A DNA stretch of 64,000 nt, taken from the NCBI RefSeq assembly GCF_009754945.1, contig NZ_WPIN01000005.1, forward strand, positions 620,001 through 684,000, read 5' to 3'. Source of the DNA: Spirosoma arboris. GTDB taxonomy: Bacteria > Bacteroidota > Bacteroidia > Cytophagales > Spirosomataceae. Below the pieces are notes generated by a model. It worked only from the letters and a program-made list of their open reading frames with translations, was not told the DNA's origin and ran no database searches. Shown here in pieces: positions 1 to 10,004 of the stretch. The stretch's first letter is position 1, and each line of letters opens with the position of its first letter. Both the position numbers and the translations under genes were made by a program.

Positions 1-2754
1 TGGCATCACGATTTCGATGGTGGTAAGGCGTTTTACACAGGTGGTGGTCATACGGACGAATCCTACGCTGATCCGCTCTTTTTGCAGCATATTCTGGGCG
101 GCATAAAATCAGTTATGGCAACCAGCCTGAAGTTTGGCCAGGTTAAAACGCAACCGTTTCCAGAAGAAAACCGCTTTGACCAGCAGGTATTGATTCAGGG
201 AATGGATGAACCGACCGAATTGGCTGTACTGGACAATGGTAAGGTGTTATACGCTCAACGCAAAGGCGAATTGACGGTGTATGACCCGCAAAAAAAAAAG
301 GCAAAAATAGTCGCTAATTTCCCGGTCTTCACCAAGTTCGAGTATGGCCTGATGGGGCTGAACATTGACCCGAACTTCAAGCAGAACAAGTGGATTTATG
401 TGTATTACTCGCCTTTAACTGGCGCAACTGCTGTTGACACGGCTCAGCATCTGTCGCGTTTTGTGTACGACGACGTTCGGGATACCGTATTACTCAATAC
501 CGAAAAAGTACTTCTGACAATTCCGGTTAAACGTGATGGTTGCTGCCATACCGGCGGTTCAATTGCCTGGGACCGGAAAGGGAACCTGTATCTATCGGCT
601 GGCGATGATACAAATCCGTTCAACTCAGATGGCTATGCACCGATTGACGAGCGTCCGGGCCGGAGTGGCTGGGACGCTCGCTTAACGTCGAGCAACACCA
701 ATGATTTGCGCGGCAAAATTATGCGGATTCACCCCGAAGCCGATGGTACCTATACCATTCCTGAAGGCAATCTATTTCCAAAAGGAAACCCCAAAGCCCG
801 GCCCGAAATTTACGTAATGGGTAACCGCAACCCATACCGCATTTCGGTCGACCAGCGCACAGGATTTCTGTATTGGGGCGAAGTAGGTCCTGATGCTGGT
901 AACAACAGCGACAAATATGGTCCACGTGGTCATGATGAAATGAATCAGGCCCGGAAGGCCGGTTATTTCGGCTGGCCGTTGTTCGTTGCTGACAACCGCC
1001 CCTACCACCAGCGCACCTTTGCCGACAGCACAACAGGGCCTTTGTTCGACCCGATGAAGCCTATCAACAATTCGCCGAATAACACCGGGCTAACCGAATT
1101 GCCTCCAGCACAAAAAGCGTTCATCTATTACCCATACGCCGACTCGCCCGAGTTTGGTGAAATCGTAGGCAAGGGTGGCCGGAACGCTATGGGTGGCCCG
1201 GTTTATTACTACGACGATTATCCAGAAACGTCTGTAAAATTCCCCCGTCATTATAACGGCAAGTTCTTTGCGTACGACTGGATTCGTGACTGGATTCATC
1301 CGGTTACGATGAAAGAAAATGGTGATTTCGTGAAGATGGAGACATTCATGCCAAGCACGAAATTCTCGCACATCATCGACATGCAGTTTGCCAATGATGG
1401 TTCGCTTTATACAATTGAATACGGCCAGAAGTGGTTTGGTGCTAATGCCGATGCTCGCCTGTCGCACATTACGTATAATGCAGGTAACCGAAAGCCGGTT
1501 GCTGTTGCCAATGCCAACAAAACGGTTGGGGCAGCCCCACTAGTCGTGAAGTTCGATTCGAAAGGCTCGATGGATTATGATGGTGATGCGCTGAAATATG
1601 AATGGTCGTTCGGGAAAGGAGCGCCTTCGCAAACAACGGCAAACCCAACCGTTACTTTTAGCAAACCAGGTACTTATCCAGCAACGTTGAAAGTGACCGA
1701 TGCCGCTGGAAACGTAGCAACGAAGGCAATGGAGATTAAAGTTGGTAACGACGAACCCAAAGTTGAAGTAGCTGTAGCGGGCAATAAAACGTTTTACTTC
1801 CCTGATAAGCCAGTTAAATACGCGGTAAAAGTCGTTGATAAAGAAGATGGTACCTTGCAAAAAGGAATCAGTCCCGACGACGTAACGATGACGATTGACT
1901 ATCTTGAAGGCTTCGACAAAACGATGTTGGCACAGGGTCACCAGGCCAATACGGGTAACTCGACCGGCAAACGGTTGATGGAATTAAGTGACTGCAAAGC
2001 CTGCCATTCTATCGATCAAAAGTCAATTGGACCAGCCTACATCGAAGTAGCGAAGAAATACAAAGGTTCTCAGGTTGAAAGTAAACTAGTTCGGAAAATT
2101 ATTTCAGGCGGTGGTGGTGTCTGGGGAGAACAAGCCATGAGTGCTCACCCACAGTTGAAAGAAAGTGAGGTCACAGACATGGTTCGTTACATTCTGTCAC
2201 TGGCTGATGAGAAACCTGCCAATCGCAAACCGATTGCGGGCGATTACGTGCCGGTACAGCAGAAAAAAGATGGCTCGTACATTCTGACCGCCAGCTACAC
2301 CGATCGGGGTAATGGCGTTATCGGGCCCTTAACTGGTTCAACCTCATTGGCACTTCGTTCGCCATCGGTAAAAGCAGTTTCTGCAGATGGAAAACAGGAT
2401 ATTTTTGAGTACGATGTACCGAAATTAGGCCCTTCCGCTATCGGTACAAAATCCGGTAGTTTCCTGGAATTCAACGACATCGACCTGACCGGTATTCATG
2501 CCCTTATGCCATCCGTATTTGCGTCAAATGATCAGGTAGCTGGCGGCAAACTCGAAGCCAGACTCGACTCGCCTACCGGCACATTGCTTGGTGAAGCAGA
2601 TGTAAAACAGGGCGCTACGGGGCCTGTCAGTTTGCCCTTCCGTCAGCCGGTTCAGGGCGTACATAAACTGTATCTGGTTTTCGTAAATCCTAATGCTGGG
2701 CCAAAAGCATTGTTCGCGATCGATAAAGTACAATTCAGCACGCAGGGCATGTAG
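1..2754 (+). CDS. ThuA / sugar dehydrogenase / PKD / cytochrome c fusion (5' end missing)
   Basis: The reading frame is open from base 1, so the start lies outside the window. The first ~40 codons (HDFDGGKAFYTGGGHTDESY) match the end of a ThuA domain. There follows a PQQ-type glucose/sorbosone dehydrogenase beta-propeller (about 150-1480), a PKD domain (about 1500-1740; GDALKYEWSFG), a c-type cytochrome with one CKACH haem site (1993-2007) and a C-terminal CBM6-like region ending in FAIDKVQFS. It is probably a secreted multidomain enzyme that oxidises sugars and passes electrons to its own haem. The domain order is known in Bacteroidota. The substrate cannot be told from sequence. A TTG at 82 is not a credible start because the homology runs through it. 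Confidence 0.9.
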   Translation, partial: WHHDFDGGKAFYTGGGHTDESYADPLFLQHILGGIKSVMATSLKFGQVKTQPFPEENRFDQQVLIQGMDEPTELAVLDNGKVLYAQRKGELTVYDPQKKKAKIVANFPVFTKFEYGLMGLNIDPNFKQNKWIYVYYSPLTGATAVDTAQHLSRFVYDDVRDTVLLNTEKVLLTIPVKRDGCCHTGGSIAWDRKGNLYLSAGDDTNPFNSDGYAPIDERPGRSGWDARLTSSNTNDLRGKIMRIHPEADGTYTIPEGNLFPKGNPKARPEIYVMGNRNPYRISVDQRTGFLYWGEVGPDAGNNSDKYGPRGHDEMNQARKAGYFGWPLFVADNRPYHQRTFADSTTGPLFDPMKPINNSPNNTGLTELPPAQKAFIYYPYADSPEFGEIVGKGGRNAMGGPVYYYDDYPETSVKFPRHYNGKFFAYDWIRDWIHPVTMKENGDFVKMETFMPSTKFSHIIDMQFANDGSLYTIEYGQKWFGANADARLSHITYNAGNRKPVAVANANKTVGAAPLVVKFDSKGSMDYDGDALKYEWSFGKGAPSQTTANPTVTFSKPGTYPATLKVTDAAGNVATKAMEIKVGNDEPKVEVAVAGNKTFYFPDKPVKYAVKVVDKEDGTLQKGISPDDVTMTIDYLEGFDKTMLAQGHQANTGNSTGKRLMELSDCKACHSIDQKSIGPAYIEVAKKYKGSQVESKLVRKIISGGGGVWGEQAMSAHPQLKESEVTDMVRYILSLADEKPANRKPIAGDYVPVQQKKDGSYILTASYTDRGNGVIGPLTGSTSLALRSPSVKAVSADGKQDIFEYDVPKLGPSAIGTKSGSFLEFNDIDLTGIHALMPSVFASNDQVAGGKLEARLDSPTGTLLGEADVKQGATGPVSLPFRQPVQGVHKLYLVFVNPNAGPKALFAIDKVQFSTQGM

Positions 2755-2776
2755 CCTAGTATCATTTTTGACAACC

Positions 2777-2810
2777 AAAGCGCCCCGGTCATCATTGGCC
2801 GGGGCGCTTT
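2777..2810 (+). terminator. Intrinsic terminator after the ThuA fusion gene
   Basis: A 12-bp perfect GC-rich stem (2777-2788 with 2799-2810) has a 10-base loop and T-rich 3' flank. It starts 22 bases after the stop codon. Confidence 0.85.
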
Positions 2811-2913
2811 TAGTATAGGTTCTTGAGTACGGGGATGATTATTCAACAATTCAAAACTTCTTTCATCCAAAAAAATAACTGTATTTTTATACGCTAATTG
2901 CTATCCCAATCCT

Positions 2914-4545
2914 ATGCGAATTTTCTGTTTGGCTTTACTTCTCAGCGTCTGTTTACTTCATCTCTCGGCTTTTTCGCAAACGCTTACGTCGTCTAATCTC
3001 CCTATTCTGATCATCAATACGAACGGACAGACCATTATTGATGATCCAAAAATTGTAGCCAATTTACAGATTATCGACAATGGCACTGGTAAGCGCAATA
3101 ACGTAACCGACAAGCCTTCATTTACCAGCAAGATTGGCATTGAATTACGAGGAGCCACTTCACAGGATTTCCCCAAAAAGCCATATGGATTTGAATTGCG
3201 TGACACTACAGGCCTAAATTCAGTAAATGCCTCTGTGCTGGGTATGCCCTCCGAATCGGACTGGGTACTCAACGCTACCTACAACGACAAAACCCTGATT
3301 AGGGAAACGCTTACCTATGATCTTAACCGGCAGTTGAGCAAATATTACACGCCACGCTACCGATACTGCGAGGTAATTCTGAATGGGAGTTACAATGGAA
3401 TTTACATTCTTTTCGAGAAAATCAAGCGCGACAAAAACCGGGTCAATGTTACCAGTATTAAGAAAACCGATGTGTCGGGCGACGCATTGACGGGGGGGTA
3501 TATTTTCAAGGTCGATAAAACCGCAGGATCGGCATCACGTGAATGGAATTCAGCCTACAAAACCAACGGGAAAAATATCCTGCTTCAGATTGATCGCCCA
3601 AAGCCGGAAGACCTCGCCGAAGAGCAATTTCAATATGCTAAACAATTCATAACCGACTTCGAGAATACACTGAAAGGGGCGAACTATCAGGACTCACTGG
3701 TGGGCTATCGAAAGTACATTAACGACGACTCGTTCGTCGATTATCTGCTCTTGACGGAAGTCTGTAAAAATGTAGATGGCTATCGGCTCAGTTCATTTTT
3801 TTACAAAGATCGCGACAGTAAAGGGGGGAAATTGGTTATGGGACCAATCTGGGATTACAACCTAACCTATGGGAATGCCAACTACTGCAATGGTAACCCA
3901 TACCAGGGTTGGTCGTATGATTTTACCCGCACCTGCCAAACGGATGATTTTCAGATGCCATTCTGGTGGGATCGCCTGCTAACCGACAAGGCGTTTGCCA
4001 ATAAGGTACGCATCAAGTATCAGGCACTTCGCAAGAATGTACTCAAAACCGAACGGATTCAAACCTACATCGACTCGGTAGCCACAGAACTCACTGAAGC
4101 ACGCACCCGGAATTTCCAGCGGTGGCCAGTTATTGGCGTATACGTCTGGCCGAATGGCTATGTTGGGCAAACCTATCAGCAGGAAATTGATTATCTGAAA
4201 ACCTGGGTAAAAAACCGGTTAGAATGGATAGATAGTGCCATTCTGCCTTTTGGTACCGATTTACTAGCCACCGAATCAACCGATTCCTTTAAACTAACGG
4301 TGAGTCCAAATCCATCGGCAGGTGATGTTACGGTTCAGTATCAGCTGAAACAACGCGCCAACGTACGCGTAACCATTACCGACGCCACCGGGCGAGTCAC
4401 ACATACCATTACCTGGCCTAATCAATCGGCGGGCGAGCATCAGGAAATGATACCAGCTCGTTCATTACCCGCTTCGCAAGGCACCTATTTCCTACAACTG
4501 GATGCCGACGGACAACCGGTTAGTCGGAAGCTGCTTCGGCTTTAA
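2914..4545 (+). CDS. CotH kinase family protein with T9SS sorting tail
   Basis: This is a 543-residue secreted protein. Residues 1-22 are a signal peptide ending AFSQ. The CotH domain covers roughly residues 60-410, with the family motifs ELRGATSQDFPKKPYGFELR and GPIWDYNLTYGN. CotH proteins are atypical kinase-fold proteins; the spore-coat CotH phosphorylates other proteins, but the target of this family in Bacteroidota is unknown. The last ~80 residues (SVSPNPSAGDVTVQYQL to the end, with a typical LP..GTYFLQL block) are a type A type-IX-secretion sorting domain, so the protein should be exported across the outer membrane and anchored or released. ATG at 2914 gives the complete signal peptide. 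Confidence 0.9.
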   Translation: MRIFCLALLLSVCLLHLSAFSQTLTSSNLPILIINTNGQTIIDDPKIVANLQIIDNGTGKRNNVTDKPSFTSKIGIELRGATSQDFPKKPYGFELRDTTGLNSVNASVLGMPSESDWVLNATYNDKTLIRETLTYDLNRQLSKYYTPRYRYCEVILNGSYNGIYILFEKIKRDKNRVNVTSIKKTDVSGDALTGGYIFKVDKTAGSASREWNSAYKTNGKNILLQIDRPKPEDLAEEQFQYAKQFITDFENTLKGANYQDSLVGYRKYINDDSFVDYLLLTEVCKNVDGYRLSSFFYKDRDSKGGKLVMGPIWDYNLTYGNANYCNGNPYQGWSYDFTRTCQTDDFQMPFWWDRLLTDKAFANKVRIKYQALRKNVLKTERIQTYIDSVATELTEARTRNFQRWPVIGVYVWPNGYVGQTYQQEIDYLKTWVKNRLEWIDSAILPFGTDLLATESTDSFKLTVSPNPSAGDVTVQYQLKQRANVRVTITDATGRVTHTITWPNQSAGEHQEMIPARSLPASQGTYFLQLDADGQPVSRKLLRL

Positions 4546-4643
4546 GGTAATCATTTGATAAATAAACGCGATAGGGGTACCTTCTCTCTCTGTTCGATTG
4601 TCTTCCAGGTAACAGTAAACTGGATGAGTTTAACACCTGATTG

Positions 4644-6851
4644 ATGATGCCTATAAAAACCTATTTCTTTCTCGTCTTCTTCTTTGGTTTGTGGGTCAAT
4701 TTTACGTTTGCCCAGACACCATTTTCTACCCAGGAAATCAGCGCGCTGGAAAAGCAGGCTAAAGGCATTGAAATTGTTAAAGATACCTATGGGGTTCCTC
4801 ATGTATACGCCAAAACCGATGCCGACGCCGTTTTTGGCCTTATGTACGTGCAGTGCGAAGAGTTTTTCGACAAAGTAGAAACCTCAATGATCAGTCGCCT
4901 GGGTCGGACTTCTGAAATTGAAGGCGAATCTGCTATTTACAGAGACCTCTGGTCGCGTATGTTTATTGACTCTGCTCAAGCTGTTAAGTTATATAAGACA
5001 ACGCCGGACTGGCTGAAAAAACTCTGTGACGCTCACGCTGCGGGAATCAATTATTACCTAATTACTCACCCAGCGGTGAAACCCAAGCTGCTTACCCGAA
5101 TAGAGCCCTGGATGATTCTAATGAATAATGTGCCCGCTATGGCTGGTAGCAACGTCAGCGAAGCAGATTTCAAGGCTTTTTACTTGAAAGAAGTGGCTCA
5201 AAACCCCACGGGCAGCCGGAGTTTTACAGCCGAACCGCCCAAAAACGATGGCTCCAATGGTTGGGCGCTGGCTCCATCCCGAACGAAAAGTAAAAAGGCG
5301 ATGCTCTTCATTAATCCGCACGCTGAATACTACGGGCGAATTGAAATTCAGCTGGTTAGCAACGAAGGGTTAAATTCGTATGGTGCTCCTTTTCTGGGCC
5401 AGTTCAACATTTTCCAGGGTTTCAACGAATTCTGTGGCTGGATGCACCCCGTTTCCCTGTCGGATGCCAAAGACTTATACGCTGAAGACGTCGAGAAGAA
5501 AAAAGGAACGTGGATGTATCGCTATGATGGTCTCTGGAAACCGGTCGATAGTACCCTGATCGAGCTTCGCTACAAGAAAGGAACGAGTTGGGCAAGCAAG
5601 AAATTCGTCACCTATCGCACCCATCATGGCCCGGTTGTATACGCCACCGCTACACGCTGGATTACTCTGAAAACCTTCGAGCCCAACATCGAGCTGCTGG
5701 GTATGCACTGGCTCAAAATGAAGGCCCGTAACCTGAAGGAATTCACCACAGCCATTAATGCCCGTGCCATGGTGGGGAGTAATATTGTGTATGCCGATAA
5801 GGCTGGAAATATCGCCTATTGGCATGGCAATTTCGTTCCAAAGAAAAATCCATTGCTCGATTGGAGACGACCTGTGGATGGAACCACGTCGGCTACCGAA
5901 TGGCAGGGTACGCACGAATTGACCGAAATTCCTCACTACATTAATCCGACAAATGGCTGGCTACAGAACTGTAATTCAACACCTTTGTACGGAGCGGGTG
6001 AATTATCGACCGAAATGCTGAAACTACCAGCCTATATGCTACCTGATGGCCACACACCTCGGGCTGTTCATGCCGTTCGCGTACTGACACCCTTGAAAAA
6101 TGCGACGATGGACGATGTCATTGCCGCTTCCTATGATACATATCTCCCTAGTGGCGAACGGTTTATTCCTAGTCTGATTGCTGCTTATAATGCGGTAACC
6201 AATGATTCTCTGCGAGCTAAACTGGGCCAACCCATCGACGTTTTACAAAAATGGGATTTTAAGACGGATACAAATTCTGTAGCGACTACGCTAGCTGTAC
6301 ATTGGCTGGAAAAAGTCATTGCCCTGGATATGGCCCGACTACCTAAACCTGCTACCACAGAGGAACAATACTCGCTGACAAATGGCGCAGCGGTTAGCAC
6401 CGAATTTCTCTCGCCCATAGAGCAAGTCACAGCGCTGGCGCAGGTAGTAGCCGATCTCGAGAAGGAATTTGGAACCTGGCAGGTCGCCTGGGGAGTGGAT
6501 AATCGCTTTCAACGGATAATAGAAAGCGAACCCAGCGATGATAAACTCAGCTGGGGTGTACCGGCAACCCCTGGTTTTATGGGTTCGCTCAATGCTTATG
6601 TAAGCCGGAAGACATCCAAAACACATAAACGCTACGGTATTACCGGCAATACCTTCGTCGCAGCGGTTGAATTCGGCGATAAGCTTCGAGCCAAGACGAT
6701 TCTGACGGGTGGGGCCAGTTCAGATCCAACGTCTCCGCACTATACTGATCAGGTAAAGGGCTATATTAACGGCCAATACAAAGAAATTTATTTCTACAAA
6801 GACGACGTGTACAAGCATGCCGAAAAAATCTATCATCCTGGCGATAAGTAA
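4644..6851 (+). CDS. Penicillin acylase family N-terminal nucleophile hydrolase
   Basis: The ~735-residue precursor has a signal peptide (KTYFFLVFFFGLWVNFTFAQ). The motif DGSNGWALAPSRT near residue 204 contains the serine that becomes the N-terminal nucleophile after autocatalytic cleavage, so a small alpha chain and a large beta chain are expected. Relatives cleave amide bonds in penicillins, acyl-homoserine lactones or other N-acyl compounds, and the substrate here cannot be assigned. Two ATG codons (4644, 4647) follow an in-frame TTG. I chose the first ATG. It follows the CotH gene after about 100 bases, with no clear terminator. Confidence 0.88.
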   Translation: MMPIKTYFFLVFFFGLWVNFTFAQTPFSTQEISALEKQAKGIEIVKDTYGVPHVYAKTDADAVFGLMYVQCEEFFDKVETSMISRLGRTSEIEGESAIYRDLWSRMFIDSAQAVKLYKTTPDWLKKLCDAHAAGINYYLITHPAVKPKLLTRIEPWMILMNNVPAMAGSNVSEADFKAFYLKEVAQNPTGSRSFTAEPPKNDGSNGWALAPSRTKSKKAMLFINPHAEYYGRIEIQLVSNEGLNSYGAPFLGQFNIFQGFNEFCGWMHPVSLSDAKDLYAEDVEKKKGTWMYRYDGLWKPVDSTLIELRYKKGTSWASKKFVTYRTHHGPVVYATATRWITLKTFEPNIELLGMHWLKMKARNLKEFTTAINARAMVGSNIVYADKAGNIAYWHGNFVPKKNPLLDWRRPVDGTTSATEWQGTHELTEIPHYINPTNGWLQNCNSTPLYGAGELSTEMLKLPAYMLPDGHTPRAVHAVRVLTPLKNATMDDVIAASYDTYLPSGERFIPSLIAAYNAVTNDSLRAKLGQPIDVLQKWDFKTDTNSVATTLAVHWLEKVIALDMARLPKPATTEEQYSLTNGAAVSTEFLSPIEQVTALAQVVADLEKEFGTWQVAWGVDNRFQRIIESEPSDDKLSWGVPATPGFMGSLNAYVSRKTSKTHKRYGITGNTFVAAVEFGDKLRAKTILTGGASSDPTSPHYTDQVKGYINGQYKEIYFYKDDVYKHAEKIYHPGDK

Positions 6852-6856
6852 TTAAA

Positions 6857-6910
6857 CGTTCCGGGTTACAGGCTCCATGCTCATAGCTGGAACTTGAAAC
6901 CTGAAATACC
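6857..6910. repeat. Imperfect palindrome with 7-bp period
   Basis: The left arm reads as heptads GTTCCGG, GTTACAG, GCTCCAT. The right arm reads TGGAACT, TGAAACC, TGAAATA. The arms pair imperfectly (about two thirds identical, several differences being G-T compatible). It fills most of the gap between the acylase and tldD-like genes and shares its GTTTCAG-like word with the palindrome at 32697-32774. Confidence 0.6.
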
Positions 6911-6932
6911 ATTCCTAATACCCATCACCCTT

Positions 6933-8564
6933 ATGAAAAGACGTGAGTTTGCGAAATTATCCGGCCTTGGAATGAGCGTGGCTCTATTCTCTGCTGGCCG
7001 TCGGGTTTCGGCGGAGGATCTACTTAACCCGTGGTTAGACGTGTCTTTAAAAAAACGGCTGGCCGATGTAGCGTTAAATGCCGCTAAGAGCAAAGGGGCT
7101 ACCTATGCCGATGTACGCATTGGCCGGTATCTGCGGCAGTACTTATTTACCCGCGAAAACAAGGTTCAGAATATTGTTAATTCGGAATCGTATGGCATTG
7201 GTATTCGAGTCATTGCCAATGGCACCTGGGGGTTTATGTCAACAAACGAAATGTCGCCAGAAAGCATTGCCGAGTGTGCTGGATCGGCAGTTGAGATGGC
7301 TAAAGCCAATGCAGAAATTCAGTTGGAGCCCGTCGTTTTGGCTCCACAAAAAGGCGTCGGCGAAAAGACCTGGAAAACACCTATTCTGAAAAATGCGTTT
7401 GAGATTCCAGTCAAAGAAAAGATAGACCTGCTGATGGAAGTAAACGGAGCTGCAATGAAAAACGGCGCTTCATTTGTTACCTCCAATCTCTTTTTTGTCA
7501 ACGAGCAGAAATATTTTGCCTCTACAGATGGGTCGTATATTGATCAGGATTTTCACCGGATGTGGCCAACGTTTACGGTTTCTGCTGTCAATAAACAGAC
7601 GGGGCGCTTCAAATCCCGCGATGCCCTGAGTGCACCTATCGGCATGGGTTATGAATATCTGGATGGCAGGGATTCCGAGAAGATTGTGGTTCCTAACGGT
7701 CCTACAATCTATCGGTATTCTTACAATATGATCGAAGATGCGACCCTGGCGGCCTTGCAAGCCAAGGAAAAACTCACGGCAAAATCGGTACCGGCAGGAA
7801 AATACGACATGATTCTGGACCCATCCAATCTAGGATTGACAATTCACGAATCTGTCGGCCACCCGCTGGAACTCGACCGCGTACTTGGTTATGAAGCCAA
7901 TCTGGCAGGTACCAGCTTTGCAACGATGGAAAAGTTGCAATCGAAAAACTTTCAATATGGTAGTAAAATCGTCAACCTAAAAGCCGATAAAATTCAACCG
8001 AATACAATGGGTTTAGTCGGCTACGACGACGAAGGAGTTCCCGCTAAACAGTGGAATCTCGTAAAAGACGGAATCCTGGTCAACTTTCAGGCTACCCGCG
8101 ATCAAGTTCATTTGCTGGGTGAAAAAGAATCGCAGGGATGCAGCTTTGCCGAAAGTTGGGATAGCGTCCAGTTTCAACGGATGCCAAACGTTTCGCTGCA
8201 ACCAGGCCCCGACAAGTACAGCATTCACGATATGATCAAGGATACCGAGAAAGGCATATACATTCTGGGGCGAGGCTCGTCGTCCATTGATCAACAACGG
8301 TATAACTTTCAGTTCAGCGGTCAGCTCTTTTACGAAATCAAAAACGGAGCTATCGTTGGTATGCTTGATGACGTCGCCTACCAATCCAATACGCAGGAGT
8401 TCTGGAATTCCTGCGCTCGAATTTGCGACAAAGATGACTACCGTTTATTCGGTACCTTCTTCGACGGAAAAGGCCAGCCAGCGCAGGTAAGTGCGGTCTC
8501 ACATGGTTGCCCCACCACGCGATTCAATGGCGTAAATGTGATCAATACGGGTCGGAAAATATAG
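6933..8564 (+). CDS. TldD/PmbA family metalloprotease, TldD type, with export signal
   Basis: From ATG 6933 the product is 543 residues. It has the zinc motif HESVGH (HExxxH, residues 305-310) and the usual TldD core. TldD/TldE pairs in other bacteria degrade unfolded peptides and process microcin and CcdA. The N-terminus (MKRREFAKLSGLGMSVALF...) resembles a Tat or 'twin-arginine domain' signal, suggesting export, unlike cytosolic E. coli TldD. The upstream in-frame TTG at 6894 lies in the palindrome and is unlikely. The second TldD/PmbA gene follows directly, so the two probably form a heterodimer. Confidence 0.88.
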   Translation: MKRREFAKLSGLGMSVALFSAGRRVSAEDLLNPWLDVSLKKRLADVALNAAKSKGATYADVRIGRYLRQYLFTRENKVQNIVNSESYGIGIRVIANGTWGFMSTNEMSPESIAECAGSAVEMAKANAEIQLEPVVLAPQKGVGEKTWKTPILKNAFEIPVKEKIDLLMEVNGAAMKNGASFVTSNLFFVNEQKYFASTDGSYIDQDFHRMWPTFTVSAVNKQTGRFKSRDALSAPIGMGYEYLDGRDSEKIVVPNGPTIYRYSYNMIEDATLAALQAKEKLTAKSVPAGKYDMILDPSNLGLTIHESVGHPLELDRVLGYEANLAGTSFATMEKLQSKNFQYGSKIVNLKADKIQPNTMGLVGYDDEGVPAKQWNLVKDGILVNFQATRDQVHLLGEKESQGCSFAESWDSVQFQRMPNVSLQPGPDKYSIHDMIKDTEKGIYILGRGSSSIDQQRYNFQFSGQLFYEIKNGAIVGMLDDVAYQSNTQEFWNSCARICDKDDYRLFGTFFDGKGQPAQVSAVSHGCPTTRFNGVNVINTGRKI

Positions 8565-8626
8565 TTTACTGTTCCATAGTGTTTATCGATAGAATCTGGA
8601 ACATACTCCCTAACTACAAACTAACC

Positions 8627-9943
8627 ATGGCCATTTTATCTCAGGAAGACGCCAAAAAGCTTATAGATAAGGTTTTGAGTTATTCCAAAGCCGACGAAAT
8701 AAAGGTCGAATTAACCGGAGGGCGAGCCGGCAATATTCGCTTCGCCCGGAACTCGGTGTCTACTGCCGGTGCCTCCAATACGCTTTCATTATCTGTAACA
8801 TCGGTGTTGGGTAAAAAAACGGGTACGTCTGACATCAACGAATTTGATGATGCTTCGCTGGAAAAAGCCGTTCGCCGGGCCGAGGAAATGGCACGTCTGG
8901 CCCCCGAAAATCCCGAATATGTTCCAATGCCAGGGCCGCAAACGTATGCCCAGTCTCAGGCTTTCGTTGACACGACTGCGAACATGAGCGCGCCAGATCG
9001 AGCCAAACTTGCAGGGGCCAGTATTAAATCCATCATGGCAAGTCAATTGAGCGGGGCCGGTTTCCTGGAAGACTCCGCCAACTTCAACGCCATTGGCAAC
9101 AACAAAGGGTTGGTTGGCTATCACAAAAGCACAAGCGTCGATTTTTCACTAACCATACGTACGCCTGATGGCACAGGTTCTGGTTATGCCGCAGGCGATT
9201 TTAACGATGTCAGCAAATTAAATACAGGTGCCTTAACGGACGTAGCCATCCAAAAAGCAAAGGCTTCTCAAAAGGCCATCGCCCTGGAGCCGGGGAAGTA
9301 TACCGTCATCCTAGAACCATTGGCTGCTGGCGAGTTGGTGCAATTCATGGTACGGGCAATGGATGCTCGTACGGCCGACGAGGGTCGAAGCTTTCTGAGC
9401 AAAAAAGGAGGAGGTACTCGATTAGGTGAAAAAATACTGGATGAACGAGTTAGTATTTACTCAGATCCTGCCAACGTTCAAATCCCTGGTTCCCCGTTTT
9501 CTAGCGAGGGCTACGCCCATGAAAAGGTGACGTGGTTTGATAAAGGCGTGGTAAAAAATATGACCTATTCTCCCTATTGGGCTCAGCAAAAAGGGGTAAA
9601 ACCACTGCTGCAACCGTCGGGTTTTGTTATGGAGGGTGGTACGCAATCCTTAGCCGAATTGATTAAGGGCACAGAAAAAGGTATTCTGGTCACGCGCTTC
9701 TGGTATACTCGCTGGCTCGATCCTCAAACACTTCTCTATACCGGATTAACCCGCGATGGAACGTTTTACATCGACAAAGGCCAGATCAAATACCCAGTGA
9801 AAAACTTCCGGTTTAACGAAAGTCCGGTCATTATGCTTAACAATCTGGAAGCCCTGGGTATTCCAGTACGTACCCGTGGAAATTTAGTTCCACCAATGCG
9901 CATTCGTGATTTCACGTTCAGTAGTCTTTCCGATGCGGTCTAG
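8627..9943 (+). CDS. TldD/PmbA family protein, PmbA/TldE type (partner subunit)
   Basis: This 438-residue protein has the PmbA fold but no HExxxH motif, as expected for the non-catalytic TldE/PmbA subunit. I start it at ATG 8627 (MAILSQEDAKKLIDKVL). The open frame extends back into the preceding gene, but those 40 codons have no family similarity. It lies 62 bases after the tldD-like gene in the same direction, so the pair is probably one transcript. No signal peptide is visible, in contrast to its partner. Confidence 0.88.
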   Translation: MAILSQEDAKKLIDKVLSYSKADEIKVELTGGRAGNIRFARNSVSTAGASNTLSLSVTSVLGKKTGTSDINEFDDASLEKAVRRAEEMARLAPENPEYVPMPGPQTYAQSQAFVDTTANMSAPDRAKLAGASIKSIMASQLSGAGFLEDSANFNAIGNNKGLVGYHKSTSVDFSLTIRTPDGTGSGYAAGDFNDVSKLNTGALTDVAIQKAKASQKAIALEPGKYTVILEPLAAGELVQFMVRAMDARTADEGRSFLSKKGGGTRLGEKILDERVSIYSDPANVQIPGSPFSSEGYAHEKVTWFDKGVVKNMTYSPYWAQQKGVKPLLQPSGFVMEGGTQSLAELIKGTEKGILVTRFWYTRWLDPQTLLYTGLTRDGTFYIDKGQIKYPVKNFRFNESPVIMLNNLEALGIPVRTRGNLVPPMRIRDFTFSSLSDAV

Positions 9944-10004
9944 CCAAAATCGTCACGGAGCTACATAACTAACCATCAGGAAATCTCTACCTATTCAACT
10001 ATTC

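Noticed and set aside
1090..1467. 125-codon open frame on the minus strand
   Set aside because: It lies inside the sugar dehydrogenase fusion gene and has no domain or start context of its own.
8507..8626. Longer start of the PmbA-type gene inside the tldD-like gene
   Set aside because: The 40 extra residues show no family similarity; ATG 8627 fits.
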